From assembly GCF_004340665.1 (NCBI RefSeq), contig NZ_SLWO01000003.1, positions 186,001-250,000 on the forward strand: a stretch of 64,000 bases of DNA, given 5' to 3'. Source of the DNA: Pedobacter psychrotolerans (GTDB taxonomy: Bacteria; Bacteroidota; Bacteroidia; Sphingobacteriales; Sphingobacteriaceae). A program made the position numbers and the translations under genes. Within the stretch, counting starts at the first letter, position 1, and each line of letters starts with the position of its first letter. Below are positions 6,998 through 16,800 of this stretch, in pieces. The notes beneath the pieces were generated by a model, which saw nothing but the letters and a program-made list of their open reading frames with translations, was not told where the DNA came from and ran no database searches.

Positions 6998-9859
6998 TTA
7001 TTTACTTACAAAAGTTTCTGGTGGGCCAAGAAAACTAGGTTTCAATCCGCCAAGGTCCAGCACCAATTTTTGTAATACTACTCCTGGCGTAATCATCCAA
7101 TATTTGAGGATATGTTTACCACTATTTTCGAATTTCAGTGCTGTTTTAAAGATTTTAATATTATCTGCAACAGATTTCCTCCAGGCACCATCTGTTTGAT
7201 AAGCCGTACTGATATTGACGATAACTGGTGGTTGATCATCAATAGAAACGGCAAATTTTAATCCATCACTATTGGTAAAATCAATGGTTGGTGAGATATA
7301 GGTATTCAGATTAAATGTACCCGGAGTATTTAAATCAATATCATATTCCAAATGTGGCGTATTTACATCCAGGTTTTGAACTGCTGAAGTAACAGGAACC
7401 GGAAGCACTCCACCAGTTGTCTTTCCGTAGTTTGGAATGGTTTTCCAAAATACTGGTCGGTTGTTTATCGCCCTGCTGTAATTTGGTGCCTCAATAGAAA
7501 TATAACCATTGCTGGCTACGAAAGTATTATTTTGCTGATCGGTAGATTTTGAACGATCTAATAGTAAAGGAACCAATAGTTTTGTGCCGTCACTCCCGGA
7601 AACCTGGAGATTAGTGTTTATTTTTCCCTTTGGAGCATTGTCCCAATCGATTCTGATCCAGATTCTCATTTCATCATTTAATATTCCTTTCGCCGTACTT
7701 AATTTAACATAAGCAGGAGCTTTAATCTGATAGTTTATGGCACCATTACCCTTATTAAATAATTCAATATAATGTGATGGATTGCTATCAACATCAAAAA
7801 TTGGAAGCGCAACCTTTACTTTTTCATTGCTGACCCATGAAGAATCACTTCCTTCTATAGCCAAACCCATTTGGGCCTTTGCTTGTGCTGAGCCGGAAGC
7901 CTGAATTATGGTTTTTGGGATGGCGTTCTTTTCAGGTTGCTGCCAGTAAGTATAGCCTATATGGGTTTGATCCATCATATGATCCCACTTACCATTGGCC
8001 ATAGTTTTATTATAATATTGCGTAATCTCTTCATCACGTTTATACAATTCGGCAACCTTATCAGCCATTGCATTTGTTGCGAAACGACCTTGTTTGGCAT
8101 AAAGTTTATTCTTGGCTACATGATAATAAAGATCATAAAGGTTGGCACTGGCTTCTACCGGATGCATTACCAATTGATAGAAAGCATCTTTTTGATCTGT
8201 AGGGATATTGTTATAAATGAATCTGGCTTTTTGTTCCAGTTTTCTGTAATCGGCAACTACATTTTCAAATTCGTTGTAATTGGTTAAACTGTAAGTACGG
8301 TCATTCAGCAACTCTGGCTTAACCCGCCCATTGTATTTGCTATATTGATCAAGTATTTCAGCTATTTCCACGGCATAGGTTGCACCAAATTGTTTCTCAG
8401 ACCAATTGATGGTATATTGTTTTAGCTGCTCTGCAGGAATAGCATCCGGGGCCCAGGCATAATCCAGGAAGAATGAAATGGGAAATTCCATTGGTTTCAG
8501 GTCACCCACATTTACAATCCAGATCTGATTGGCATTGTATTCATAAGCGAGATTCATCTGCTCCCAGATTTTTTGAATAGGATTGGTATTAATCCACTTG
8601 TAATTTCTCGGATCGCCTACATAATCGAAGTGATAATAAATGCCATAACCTCCTTTTCTTGGTGCTTCATTTAGCTTTGGAAGTTTTCTGATATTGCTCC
8701 AGTTGTCATCGCAAAGCAGCAAAGTAACATCATCCGGCACCCGCATACCTTTATCATAATATGCTTGTACCTCTTTGTAAAGCGCCCATAGTTGAGGAGT
8801 TTCTGAGGCTGGTTTTTTCGTTACCTTTTCAATGATTTCACGCTGGTCTTTCACAATCTTTTCCAGCAAGGCTGTAGCCGTTCCCTCCGTCATTGGTTCA
8901 TCTCCATCACCGCGCATGCCAACCGTAATGATTTGCTCTTTATCTGCAACACGTTTTAAACCACTTTCCCAAAAAGCCCTCAATTGCTCGGGATTCTGAT
9001 CATAATTCCATTTGCCACCTTTATATCTTTTCCATTCATCATGCGCCCGGGCCAATGGTTCATGGTGAGAAGTTCCAATTACAACACCATATTCATCAGC
9101 CAAAACCGGATTCATTGGATCATCATCATTAAAAGCACTTCCCCACATGGCTGGCCACAGGTAATTGCCTTTTAAACGAAGAATCAATTCAAACACTTTA
9201 CTATAAAACTTACTGTTAAATCCACCAAATTCCTTTTTACTCCAACCCGAAAGTGCCGGTGCTTCATCATTTAGAAAAATACCGCGATATTTTATCGCCG
9301 GGGAAGCAATGAGGTGTCTGCCGGAAGTGGCAAAAAGCACTTCGCTTTTTTTAACGGGTACATCTGCCCAGTAATACCATGGCGAAACACCAATTTGACT
9401 GGACAGCTCGTATATGCCGTAAATGGTTCCACGTTTATCGCTACCTGCAATTACCAGTGCTGAATCTATCCCAGGTATCGGATTTTTGACTACTTCTATT
9501 AAGGTACTTTCCCACTTACCTGCAACGCCAGCCACATTAATTTTACCTGCCCTGATTAATTGATCTATGATGGCGCTATTCCCTATCGTACCAATAATAA
9601 TTGCAGTGCCCGCCGTTTTATCCCTAAGAAAAGTTGGTTTTAAACCGGTAACCTTTTCTACATCAGTCTGAAGATCAGTAGCTGCCCTTACTACACCAGG
9701 CCACTCATTTCCACTCACTAAGATAGCAGACACAACTCGTTTGTTGGCCAAAGCAAAACTTCCTTTAACGTAGCCTTTTGATATGAATGGATCCGCTCCC
9801 GCAGCCACACCAATGGTTGTTAAACCCAACATTACCATTACCAGGATTAGTTTCTTCAT
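6998..9859 (-). CDS. GH115 alpha-glucuronidase
   Basis: A 953-residue secreted protein with the GH115 architecture. After a signal peptide (about 1-20, ending near VAAGA) come the N-terminal domain (LVSGNEWPGVVRAATDLQTDVEKVTG), the catalytic barrel with KYRGIFLNDEAPALSGW, KGNYLWPAMWGSAF and GTSHHEPLARAHDEW, then IWIVNVGDLKPMEFPISFFLDYAW, and a C-terminal beta domain (about 660-950). GH115 enzymes take 4-O-methylglucuronic acid off internal xylose units of polymeric xylan. The start is placed at 9859, where MKKLILVMVML begins the signal peptide; the frame runs 21 codons further up and would overlap the GH10 gene. It begins 4 bases after the GH10 stop, so the two are co-transcribed. Co-occurrence with uxuA gives a route for the released uronate. 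Confidence 0.92.
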   Translation of the reverse strand: MKKLILVMVMLGLTTIGVAAGADPFISKGYVKGSFALANKRVVSAILVSGNEWPGVVRAATDLQTDVEKVTGLKPTFLRDKTAGTAIIIGTIGNSAIIDQLIRAGKINVAGVAGKWESTLIEVVKNPIPGIDSALVIAGSDKRGTIYGIYELSSQIGVSPWYYWADVPVKKSEVLFATSGRHLIASPAIKYRGIFLNDEAPALSGWSKKEFGGFNSKFYSKVFELILRLKGNYLWPAMWGSAFNDDDPMNPVLADEYGVVIGTSHHEPLARAHDEWKRYKGGKWNYDQNPEQLRAFWESGLKRVADKEQIITVGMRGDGDEPMTEGTATALLEKIVKDQREIIEKVTKKPASETPQLWALYKEVQAYYDKGMRVPDDVTLLLCDDNWSNIRKLPKLNEAPRKGGYGIYYHFDYVGDPRNYKWINTNPIQKIWEQMNLAYEYNANQIWIVNVGDLKPMEFPISFFLDYAWAPDAIPAEQLKQYTINWSEKQFGATYAVEIAEILDQYSKYNGRVKPELLNDRTYSLTNYNEFENVVADYRKLEQKARFIYNNIPTDQKDAFYQLVMHPVEASANLYDLYYHVAKNKLYAKQGRFATNAMADKVAELYKRDEEITQYYNKTMANGKWDHMMDQTHIGYTYWQQPEKNAIPKTIIQASGSAQAKAQMGLAIEGSDSSWVSNEKVKVALPIFDVDSNPSHYIELFNKGNGAINYQIKAPAYVKLSTAKGILNDEMRIWIRIDWDNAPKGKINTNLQVSGSDGTKLLVPLLLDRSKSTDQQNNTFVASNGYISIEAPNYSRAINNRPVFWKTIPNYGKTTGGVLPVPVTSAVQNLDVNTPHLEYDIDLNTPGTFNLNTYISPTIDFTNSDGLKFAVSIDDQPPVIVNISTAYQTDGAWRKSVADNIKIFKTALKFENSGKHILKYWMITPGVVLQKLVLDLGGLKPSFLGPPETFVSK

Positions 9860-9863
9860 ATCA

Positions 9864-10979
9864 TTATTTTTTAAAATTGATGACTTCCCAGTAAGCCTTT
9901 TTAGGTTGAAGATGGTGATCAAAAAGCAATGGGTAATTTTTTCTTCCTGCTACGGGGTAATTATCCAGCCAGGAATAGCGATCGGAGATATTCCAGAAAG
10001 TGACATTGGTAATCACATTTTTATATGCTCGAAAAACTTTAAAAACCATAGCATATTTTTCCATTTGCGCTTTTTCCAATTCAGGCGTAAATGCATCTGA
10101 TTCGCCTGGTTTTCGGGCACGTTTGATCTTCTCCCAGGGATAAATGGAAATATCCAGCTCGGTAAACTGAATTTTTAAACCTAGTGATGAATAGCGCTCT
10201 ATTGCGGATCGAAGTTCAGCTTCTGTAGGTTCTACCACAGACCAGTGAGCCTGCAAGCCTACACCATCAATTGGTACACCTTTATCTTTTAGGCTTTTTA
10301 GAAGTTTATAAATCTGTTCCCACTTTTCAGGTCTTTCCGTATTATAATCGTTGTAAAACAGCTTCACATCCGGATCTGCCTCATGTGCATATTCAAATGC
10401 CTTTGAAATAAAATCTTCACCGCAGATCTGGTACCATTTAGAATTTCTTAAGTATCCGTTTGGATCATCATCAACAGCTTCATTAACTACATCCCATGCA
10501 TAGATTTTTCCTTTATACCGGCTCACTACTGCAGTAATGTGTGTTTTTAATCGTTGTAGCAATACCGCTTTGGTTACCTGTTTACCTTCGTTATCTTTGA
10601 AAAACCAATCAGGTGTTTGCTCATGCCAGCATAAATTATGACCCCTAACCTTTATGCCGTTCTTTTGTGCAAAACTAACGATGGAATCGGCATCCTTCCA
10701 ATAGAAAAGACCCTCTTTAGGCTGAATGGAAGCCATTTTCATGGCATTTTCTGCAGTAATGCTATTAAATTGTTTTTTGATCAATTGAGCCTCATCTCCC
10801 TGCAGATTCCTTACGGCTACGGCTACACCAATCGGGAAATATTTTTGATAGTAATCTTTTAATCCCTTTGCTTTGGGATTCATGGCGTGCTGCGCATTGC
10901 TTGAATGAATATAAATCATCAATGCAAAACAAATCCATAACGACCTGGTCAATCTTAACAACTTTGGGGCACTGCTCAT
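9864..10979 (-). CDS. GH10 endo-1,4-beta-xylanase
   Basis: The 371-residue protein has a signal peptide (hydrophobic 15-25, SNAQ near 27-30) and a single GH10 barrel. The acid/base is Glu167 in WDVVNEAVDD and the nucleophile is Glu274 in IQFTELDIS; HNLCWHEQTPDWFF and the C-terminal WNISDRYSWLD are also family marks. It cuts the xylan backbone inside the chain and is probably periplasmic or surface-exposed. It is the first gene of the operon with GH115 and GH43. A LacI-type site lies about 120 bases upstream at 11100. No carbohydrate-binding module is attached. Confidence 0.95.
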   Translation of the reverse strand: MSSAPKLLRLTRSLWICFALMIYIHSSNAQHAMNPKAKGLKDYYQKYFPIGVAVAVRNLQGDEAQLIKKQFNSITAENAMKMASIQPKEGLFYWKDADSIVSFAQKNGIKVRGHNLCWHEQTPDWFFKDNEGKQVTKAVLLQRLKTHITAVVSRYKGKIYAWDVVNEAVDDDPNGYLRNSKWYQICGEDFISKAFEYAHEADPDVKLFYNDYNTERPEKWEQIYKLLKSLKDKGVPIDGVGLQAHWSVVEPTEAELRSAIERYSSLGLKIQFTELDISIYPWEKIKRARKPGESDAFTPELEKAQMEKYAMVFKVFRAYKNVITNVTFWNISDRYSWLDNYPVAGRKNYPLLFDHHLQPKKAYWEVINFKK

Positions 10980-11099
10980 TTCTATTTGGTTAATCAGACA
11001 AATCTTACAAAATCAGGTTAAGGATTCTCCTGTTCAATTGATTCTGTTATATATTCTATCCTATTTAGAGGAACTAAAGTAGAACTAATTTTATAAATC

Positions 11100-11113
11100 T
11101 GCAATCGGTTGCA
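11100..11113. promoter_or_regulatory. Putative LacI-family operator, copy 2, upstream of the xylanase operon
   Basis: TGCAATCGGTTGCA has perfect TGCAA/TTGCA arms around a central CG and shares its 10-base core with the site at 4412. On the minus strand its TTG end is followed, after about 20 bases, by TACTTTAG, one mismatch from the Bacteroidetes -7 box TAnnTTTG. A bound repressor would therefore cover the -33 region of the GH10 promoter. Confidence 0.6.
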
Positions 11114-11174
11114 TAAAAATTTTACAATTCATCTGGTTTGCTTATAAATTCATAAAAGAGCGGGATCATTAAAC

Positions 11175-11202
11175 AAAAAATCCCGCTCGTGAAAGCAGGA
11201 TT
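11175..11202 (-). terminator. Intrinsic terminator of the GHL10-family gene, with a competing hairpin
   Basis: Read on the minus strand, AATCCTGCT and AGCGGGATT pair (one G-U) around a 6-base loop and run into six T residues. A second, mutually exclusive hairpin with perfect 9-base arms (11158-11166 and 11180-11188) shares the same strand segment and ends in four T residues. Confidence 0.7.
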
Positions 11203-11211
11203 TTGTTATTC

Positions 11212-12756
11212 TTATTCTTTAGCCAGCGGAACTTCTACACCAATTGGACCGCTTGGCTCACTTTCGTTTTTAAGCCGATCCAGGGCTGTGACCAGATAAC
11301 TGTATCGCTTGCCATTTTCTATATTAGTATCAATAAAAGACACATAATCTTCAAAACTAATTCTGATGATATTTTTTGGATCAAGTATGGAAATTTTTTC
11401 CCCTTCAGAGAAACGATAAATCACATAACCGGATGCTGTTTCTCCATCTTTCGCCTTTAAAGGTTTCTCCCACTTTAAATGCACACCATCTTTTAACGCA
11501 TCGGCTGATAATTGCTGTGGTTGATTGGGTGGCACTTCATCCAGCCAGGGCATTTGTGGCGGCAAAGCCTGATATTTATAATAATTATTTTTAAGTGAGT
11601 CGGCAACAGATCTTGCCACTGTGCTTAATGATTTGGAGCTGAAATACACACTGCCCTGAATACGGTTGTTTTCCCTTAAATATCGGATTTGATTTGGGAT
11701 TTCTGCAGGATTACGCCAGGCCAGCTCAGCACGTGAATTCACCAGATATGCAGCCTGCCCGATATAAACATGTCGGCCATAGCTATTATTACTCCACCAA
11801 TCTACCAAGGTACCAAATGGCGCAACTCTCCTGGTAAAAGAGAAGTATATCTGCGGATTGATATAATCTACCCATCCTTCTTTCACCCATTTTCGGCTAT
11901 CAGCAAATAACTCTGCGTAATTGGATAGGCCGCTGGTAGCCGAACCTTCCGGATCTTCGTTTTTATTTCTCCAGATTCCAAAAGGGCTGACTCCAAATTT
12001 CACCCATTTTTTGTAGTGGTGAATACTGTCATCAAGTTCTTTAATTAACAGATTAACATTATTTCTTCGCCAGTCTCTGATATCAGTAAAGTCTTCCTTA
12101 TATTTATTGAATGTGTCCGAATCATTAATGGTTTGTCCTTCAAGTTTATAAGGATAAAAATAATCATCAAAGTGGATGCCATCCACATCATATTCCTTAA
12201 CTACATCTAAAATAACCTGAACTATATATTCTCTGACGTCGGGTATACCCGGATCAAACTGCTTTTTACCACCATAAGTAAAAAACCATTCAGGGTGTTT
12301 TCTAAAAGCATGATTTTCACTAAAAACAGTACTGCTGCTCATACTGGCCCGATAAGGATTAAACCATGCATGCAATTCCATTCCTCTGCTGTGAGATTCT
12401 TTAATGGCAAAAGCTAAAGGATCATATCCTGGAGCAGGTGCTAAGCCTTGTCTCCCCATTAACCACTGGCTCCAGGGTTCGCGAGATTTGGCATAGAAAG
12501 CATCACCCGCCGGCCTCACTTGCAAAAGAATGGCATTCATACCTTGCGCTTTATGACGTTCAAGAATTCCAATCAACTCCTGTTTTTGTTGATCAACGGT
12601 TAAACCTGGTCTTGATGGCCAATCGATATTCGTTACTGTAGCTACCCAAACGCCCCTAAACTCTCTTTTTGGTGCAATTTTTGTTGATGGTTGAGCATTT
12701 GATATATATGGTAGTATAAGTACAATTAAAAGTGCGTATAGAAAGTTTTTAAGCAT
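11212..12756 (-). CDS. GHL10-family (DUF187 / UPF0748) glycoside-hydrolase-like protein with C-terminal fibronectin-type domain
   Basis: The 514-residue protein has a signal peptide (1-21, ends SNAQ), then the GHL10 domain (about 30-400): EFRGVWVATVTNIDWPS, QGMNAILLQVRPAGDAFY, HAWFNPYRAS and VDGIHFDDYFYPY. A C-terminal segment (about 410-510) with YVIYRFSEGE looks like a fibronectin type III fold. The family has a TIM barrel; some relatives act on peptidoglycan or other glycans, so the substrate here is open. It sits upstream of the xylanase operon on the same strand but ends in its own terminator, so it is probably transcribed separately. Confidence 0.85.
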   Translation of the reverse strand: MLKNFLYALLIVLILPYISNAQPSTKIAPKREFRGVWVATVTNIDWPSRPGLTVDQQKQELIGILERHKAQGMNAILLQVRPAGDAFYAKSREPWSQWLMGRQGLAPAPGYDPLAFAIKESHSRGMELHAWFNPYRASMSSSTVFSENHAFRKHPEWFFTYGGKKQFDPGIPDVREYIVQVILDVVKEYDVDGIHFDDYFYPYKLEGQTINDSDTFNKYKEDFTDIRDWRRNNVNLLIKELDDSIHHYKKWVKFGVSPFGIWRNKNEDPEGSATSGLSNYAELFADSRKWVKEGWVDYINPQIYFSFTRRVAPFGTLVDWWSNNSYGRHVYIGQAAYLVNSRAELAWRNPAEIPNQIRYLRENNRIQGSVYFSSKSLSTVARSVADSLKNNYYKYQALPPQMPWLDEVPPNQPQQLSADALKDGVHLKWEKPLKAKDGETASGYVIYRFSEGEKISILDPKNIIRISFEDYVSFIDTNIENGKRYSYLVTALDRLKNESEPSGPIGVEVPLAKE

Positions 12757-12955
12757 TATTCTGTCTTGTTTATTATTCGGGATGTTTATTTGTGCGTGTA
12801 ATACAAATGAATGTTAGCAATTAAACGATTTTTTTTAAAAACTCTTATAAATTTTATTATTAATTCTATTTTGCGCCTTGCTAAATTAATTGTATCCCCA
12901 AATACCTATGGGACAACAAAAGTATATTAATTTGAGAAGATACAGCATTATTTAA

Positions 12956-13858
12956 ATGGAACCACAAAAGATTAATAAGGGAGATAGGAATAAAATTTAC
13001 TTTCTGATCATAGTTATAGCCGCACTTGTTGGAACAAACGCTTACTTATTTTTTAAAGACAAACAACAAAGCAAAAAGTTTGTAACCGTAAGTACAGAAA
13101 AAGATAAGCTTCGTTTAGAAGTAGAAAAAATAGAGGTAGAACTGGATAAAGTAAATGCACTAAATCTTAATTTGAATGATAAACTTGTTGAGGAGCAGAA
13201 ACTGGCCAGAGCAAAAATTGAAGAACTGAAGATTGCCCTGGAAAAGGGGGAGCTTACACAAGCAGAGTTAGATAAGGCCAATAAACAGATTAGTGATCTT
13301 AAGGTTTTTGTAAAGAATTATAACGATCAGATTATTCAGCTCCAGAAAGACAACATTTTTCTTAAAAATAGCCGTGACAGCTTAGAAAACACGTTAAAAA
13401 ACATGAGCAGTAAGGCTTCGAGCCTTGAGGATGAAAATGCAAACCTCAATGCTAAGGTTAAAACCGCAGCTTCATTAAAACTCCAAAATGCTGAAATTGT
13501 TGCTTTTAGAACAAAATCAAGTGGCAAAAAAATTCAGGTGACTAAATCATCCTCTGCAGAAAAATTAAGTGTTCGCTTTAATATCATTCCAAACGATCTC
13601 GCCGAAAAAGGCCACCACAATATATACTTAAGGGTATTTGACCCAGCCGGGAATTTACTTGCTGATGATGACGATCGTTTTGAAGCTGATGGCCAGGAAA
13701 TGCAATTCAGCCATTCTATCTATATTGATTACAATAACGACAATAGTTCTTATGTGATCGACTGGAAAAATCCAAAATCATTTATGAAAGGTATTTACAC
13801 TATTATTTTATACACCAATGGAAGCACATTGGGTAAAGCTCAGATTGAATTAAAATAA
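12956..13858 (+). CDS. Membrane-anchored coiled-coil protein of unknown function
   Basis: I do not recognise the family beyond a Bacteroidetes-type hypothetical protein. The 300 residues show a short basic N-terminus, one membrane segment (about 15-33), a long Lys/Glu/Leu-rich coiled coil (about 45-170), and a C-terminal beta-rich region (about 190-300) with SVRFNIIPNDL and IYLRVFDPAGNLL, which could be an envelope binding domain. The positive-inside rule puts the C-terminal part in the periplasm. It converges with the large kinase gene, 7 bases away. A start at 12956 fits the basic-then-hydrophobic layout. Confidence 0.7.
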   Translation: MEPQKINKGDRNKIYFLIIVIAALVGTNAYLFFKDKQQSKKFVTVSTEKDKLRLEVEKIEVELDKVNALNLNLNDKLVEEQKLARAKIEELKIALEKGELTQAELDKANKQISDLKVFVKNYNDQIIQLQKDNIFLKNSRDSLENTLKNMSSKASSLEDENANLNAKVKTAASLKLQNAEIVAFRTKSSGKKIQVTKSSSAEKLSVRFNIIPNDLAEKGHHNIYLRVFDPAGNLLADDDDRFEADGQEMQFSHSIYIDYNNDNSSYVIDWKNPKSFMKGIYTIILYTNGSTLGKAQIELK

Positions 13859-13865
13859 TCTTAAT

Positions 13866-16800
13866 TTATACTAGAGGAAATGTAAGATAGAAGGTGGTAC
13901 CAACATCTGGAACCGAAGTAAAACTGACATCTCCACCCGCATTTTCTACCGCTTGTTTTACAAAAGCCAACCCCAGGCCTGTTCCTGAAGTTTTAGTGGT
14001 AAAGTTTGGCACAAAAATTTTATCATGTAATGCCAGAGGAATTCCCTTTCCATTATCTTTAATTTCAACGAAGGCGTGTGATTTATCATTATATAAAATA
14101 ACGCTTACACAACACTGATCATGACCTTCAACTGCCTCGATTGCATTCTTAAACAGGTTATTGAAAGTTCTAAGCAACTGATCAGGATCTGCCAATATCA
14201 GAATCTGCTGACTTGATTTATCCAGCAGGTTTATTTCTACATCTCCGGTATTTTTGTAAACTTCTCTTGCCTGCTCTAAAACGGGCAGGATTTCTATCCG
14301 CTCTAATTTAGTATCAGGCATTTTAGCAAAATTTGAAAACTCAGATGCAATTTTTGAAAGGCTATCTATCTGCTCGATAAATGATTTACTAAACTTTTTA
14401 AACTTAACTTCAAAATTGGGATCATTTTCTCTCCATGATTTCTCAAGCAGTTGTACACCTAATTTTAAAGGTGTTAATGGGTTTTTAATTTCATGCGCTA
14501 CCTGTTTAGCCATTTCCCTCCAGGCACTTTCCCTTTCTGAACGGGCGAGTTTAACCGCACTTGCTTCTAACGCCGCAATCATACTATTGTACTCCTTAAT
14601 CAATGATCCAATTTCATCGTGTCTGCGCCACACAATAGGCTCATTCCGTTGTCCTATCCTGGTTCTGCTAATGCTCTCCTGAATGAAAGTTAACGGACTT
14701 GTAATTTGATTGGCCAGAAATACAGCCAAAACACCTACCGCAACAAATACCAATGCATAAATATTAATCAGGTTACTTACAAAAAGGGCAATCTTATCTG
14801 AGTATTCTTCTTCATTAGAATAATTAGGCAAACCGATATAGGCGATGGTTTCATTTTGCGCATTCCGAATGGGTGCATATGCTGCTGCATAGGTTAGGTT
14901 ACCTACCTTCTCCTCTGGATTAATATATTCTGATCGCTTTAATTGTTTAAGATAAGTATATGCCAATGGCCCCATCTTTTTGCCAATTACTTTATAACTA
15001 TACAACTTTGGATAAGTTGTCATAATTAAATTGCCCTGGGTATCATAAAGATTCAGATCTGCATTATTGATATCTGCGAAATTGTTAAAATCTGCAACTG
15101 CATTTTCATCATCCTTAATGCCGCCACTAAACACCTGCTTCTCAAAATTCTGTTGTACTTTTCTAATTTTATCTTTAATGGCTGCATTCTGCTGCCCGCG
15201 GTATTCATTATCCATGTAATAGTAAGTTACCCAGCCTACAATAAGCAAAGTAGCCACAACAGAGAGCACAATAGAAACCTGAATACGTGTTTTATATAAT
15301 ATTTTGTTTGCGTTAATCATGAGTGAGCGATTAATGCTAAACCAGCCTACCCGTTCATCATCTAGGTTTTTAATTAACCACACCAGTCCATAAAGCAATA
15401 TAGAGAAGATGATAAAGACCAGAAAGAAAAATGATAAGGCTGCCAAACGCTCTACGTAACCAACTTTTTCTTTACTGATGACCACCATTTTATTGTCTGA
15501 TGGCTTATAGATCAGGTGGCTGTATTGAAGTGTTTTGTCATTACTGGTTACAAAATCATCTTTTTTACCTTTGAAATTTCTTCCATCCAAAGGATAGGTA
15601 TAATTCCCAGATTGATTCAACAGGCGGTTATTGTTGTAGAAAGCAATGGAATATCCTCTGAAATCTTCATCTCTGATTAACTTTTGATCACCCAGTAAGT
15701 CGGGCAGTCTGTTATTATAATTGTAAGGTTTTGATCTAAGCTCTATCACCAGCGTACCTAATAAAGATCCCTGATCAATAACAGATATAATTCCAAAGTA
15801 ATCCTGATAACCAAAGGTGTTATTTACCTGGTAAAAATAGTTCCCTCCATTTATTTTTACAGAACCAGATTCAACCAGTTCTTTGTATTTAGAGAACGCC
15901 TGACTTTTAATATTATCGATGCTTTCGCCATCTTGATTATAGGGATAAATTTGATAATCATATCGTGATAAATACCCATCCATATAACTTTTGATATGGT
16001 TTTTTAACACCGGATAATTGGTTTCTGCTCCCTGCTTAAAATAGCGCACCAAAAAATCATCATTGAGCAATTGTGATTCAAGTACTCCTAACGAAATAAT
16101 CGCATTAGGGTCTTCGGAAGACTGTATTTTACGGGCCAGCGGTTCGCGCAGGCTACGTTCTTTAATATCTTTGTACTTGATGTATTTGATAGAGGTGTTA
16201 AATGCCAGACAGAAGAAAACTATGGCAAACAATCCTACCGAAAATCTTATTCCCTCTACATAAATACCTCTCGCGATAATAAATAATATAAGCGCAAAAA
16301 CAATAAAAAATGCAGTAAAGTCAGTTAATACCTTATAAGCAAATAATGCAGCGAAACCAGTTAAAAAGATAATCAGTCTTTCTTTATTGGTCACCTTAAG
16401 AGGAAGGCTAATAGTGGCAGCGATAACGGTAATCAGATAGATTTGAAACCACACCAGACAAAGTATGATGATACTCACCCAACTGGAGCCACTCAATTTT
16501 AAAATATTTATAATTTCAAAATTAATTCTGGAATTATAAATCAGTCCGAAGAATACCTCATCACTAAAATAGGCCACAATACCGATGAAGACCAATAAAA
16601 TCGCATGAATGAAGATGCCGAGAACCTTGCTCCTTCTAATCCATGCGGGAAACTGATACTCTTCTTTATGATTATAAACAAATAGCAGAAACCAGGTTAA
16701 GGAAAATACATTCAGTAAGAAATCGCCCAGAGATGGCATCAAAAAACTATCTCCGTAAATTCTTGGATCAAAAAGTGATAGGGAAAAATGATGGTTAAAC

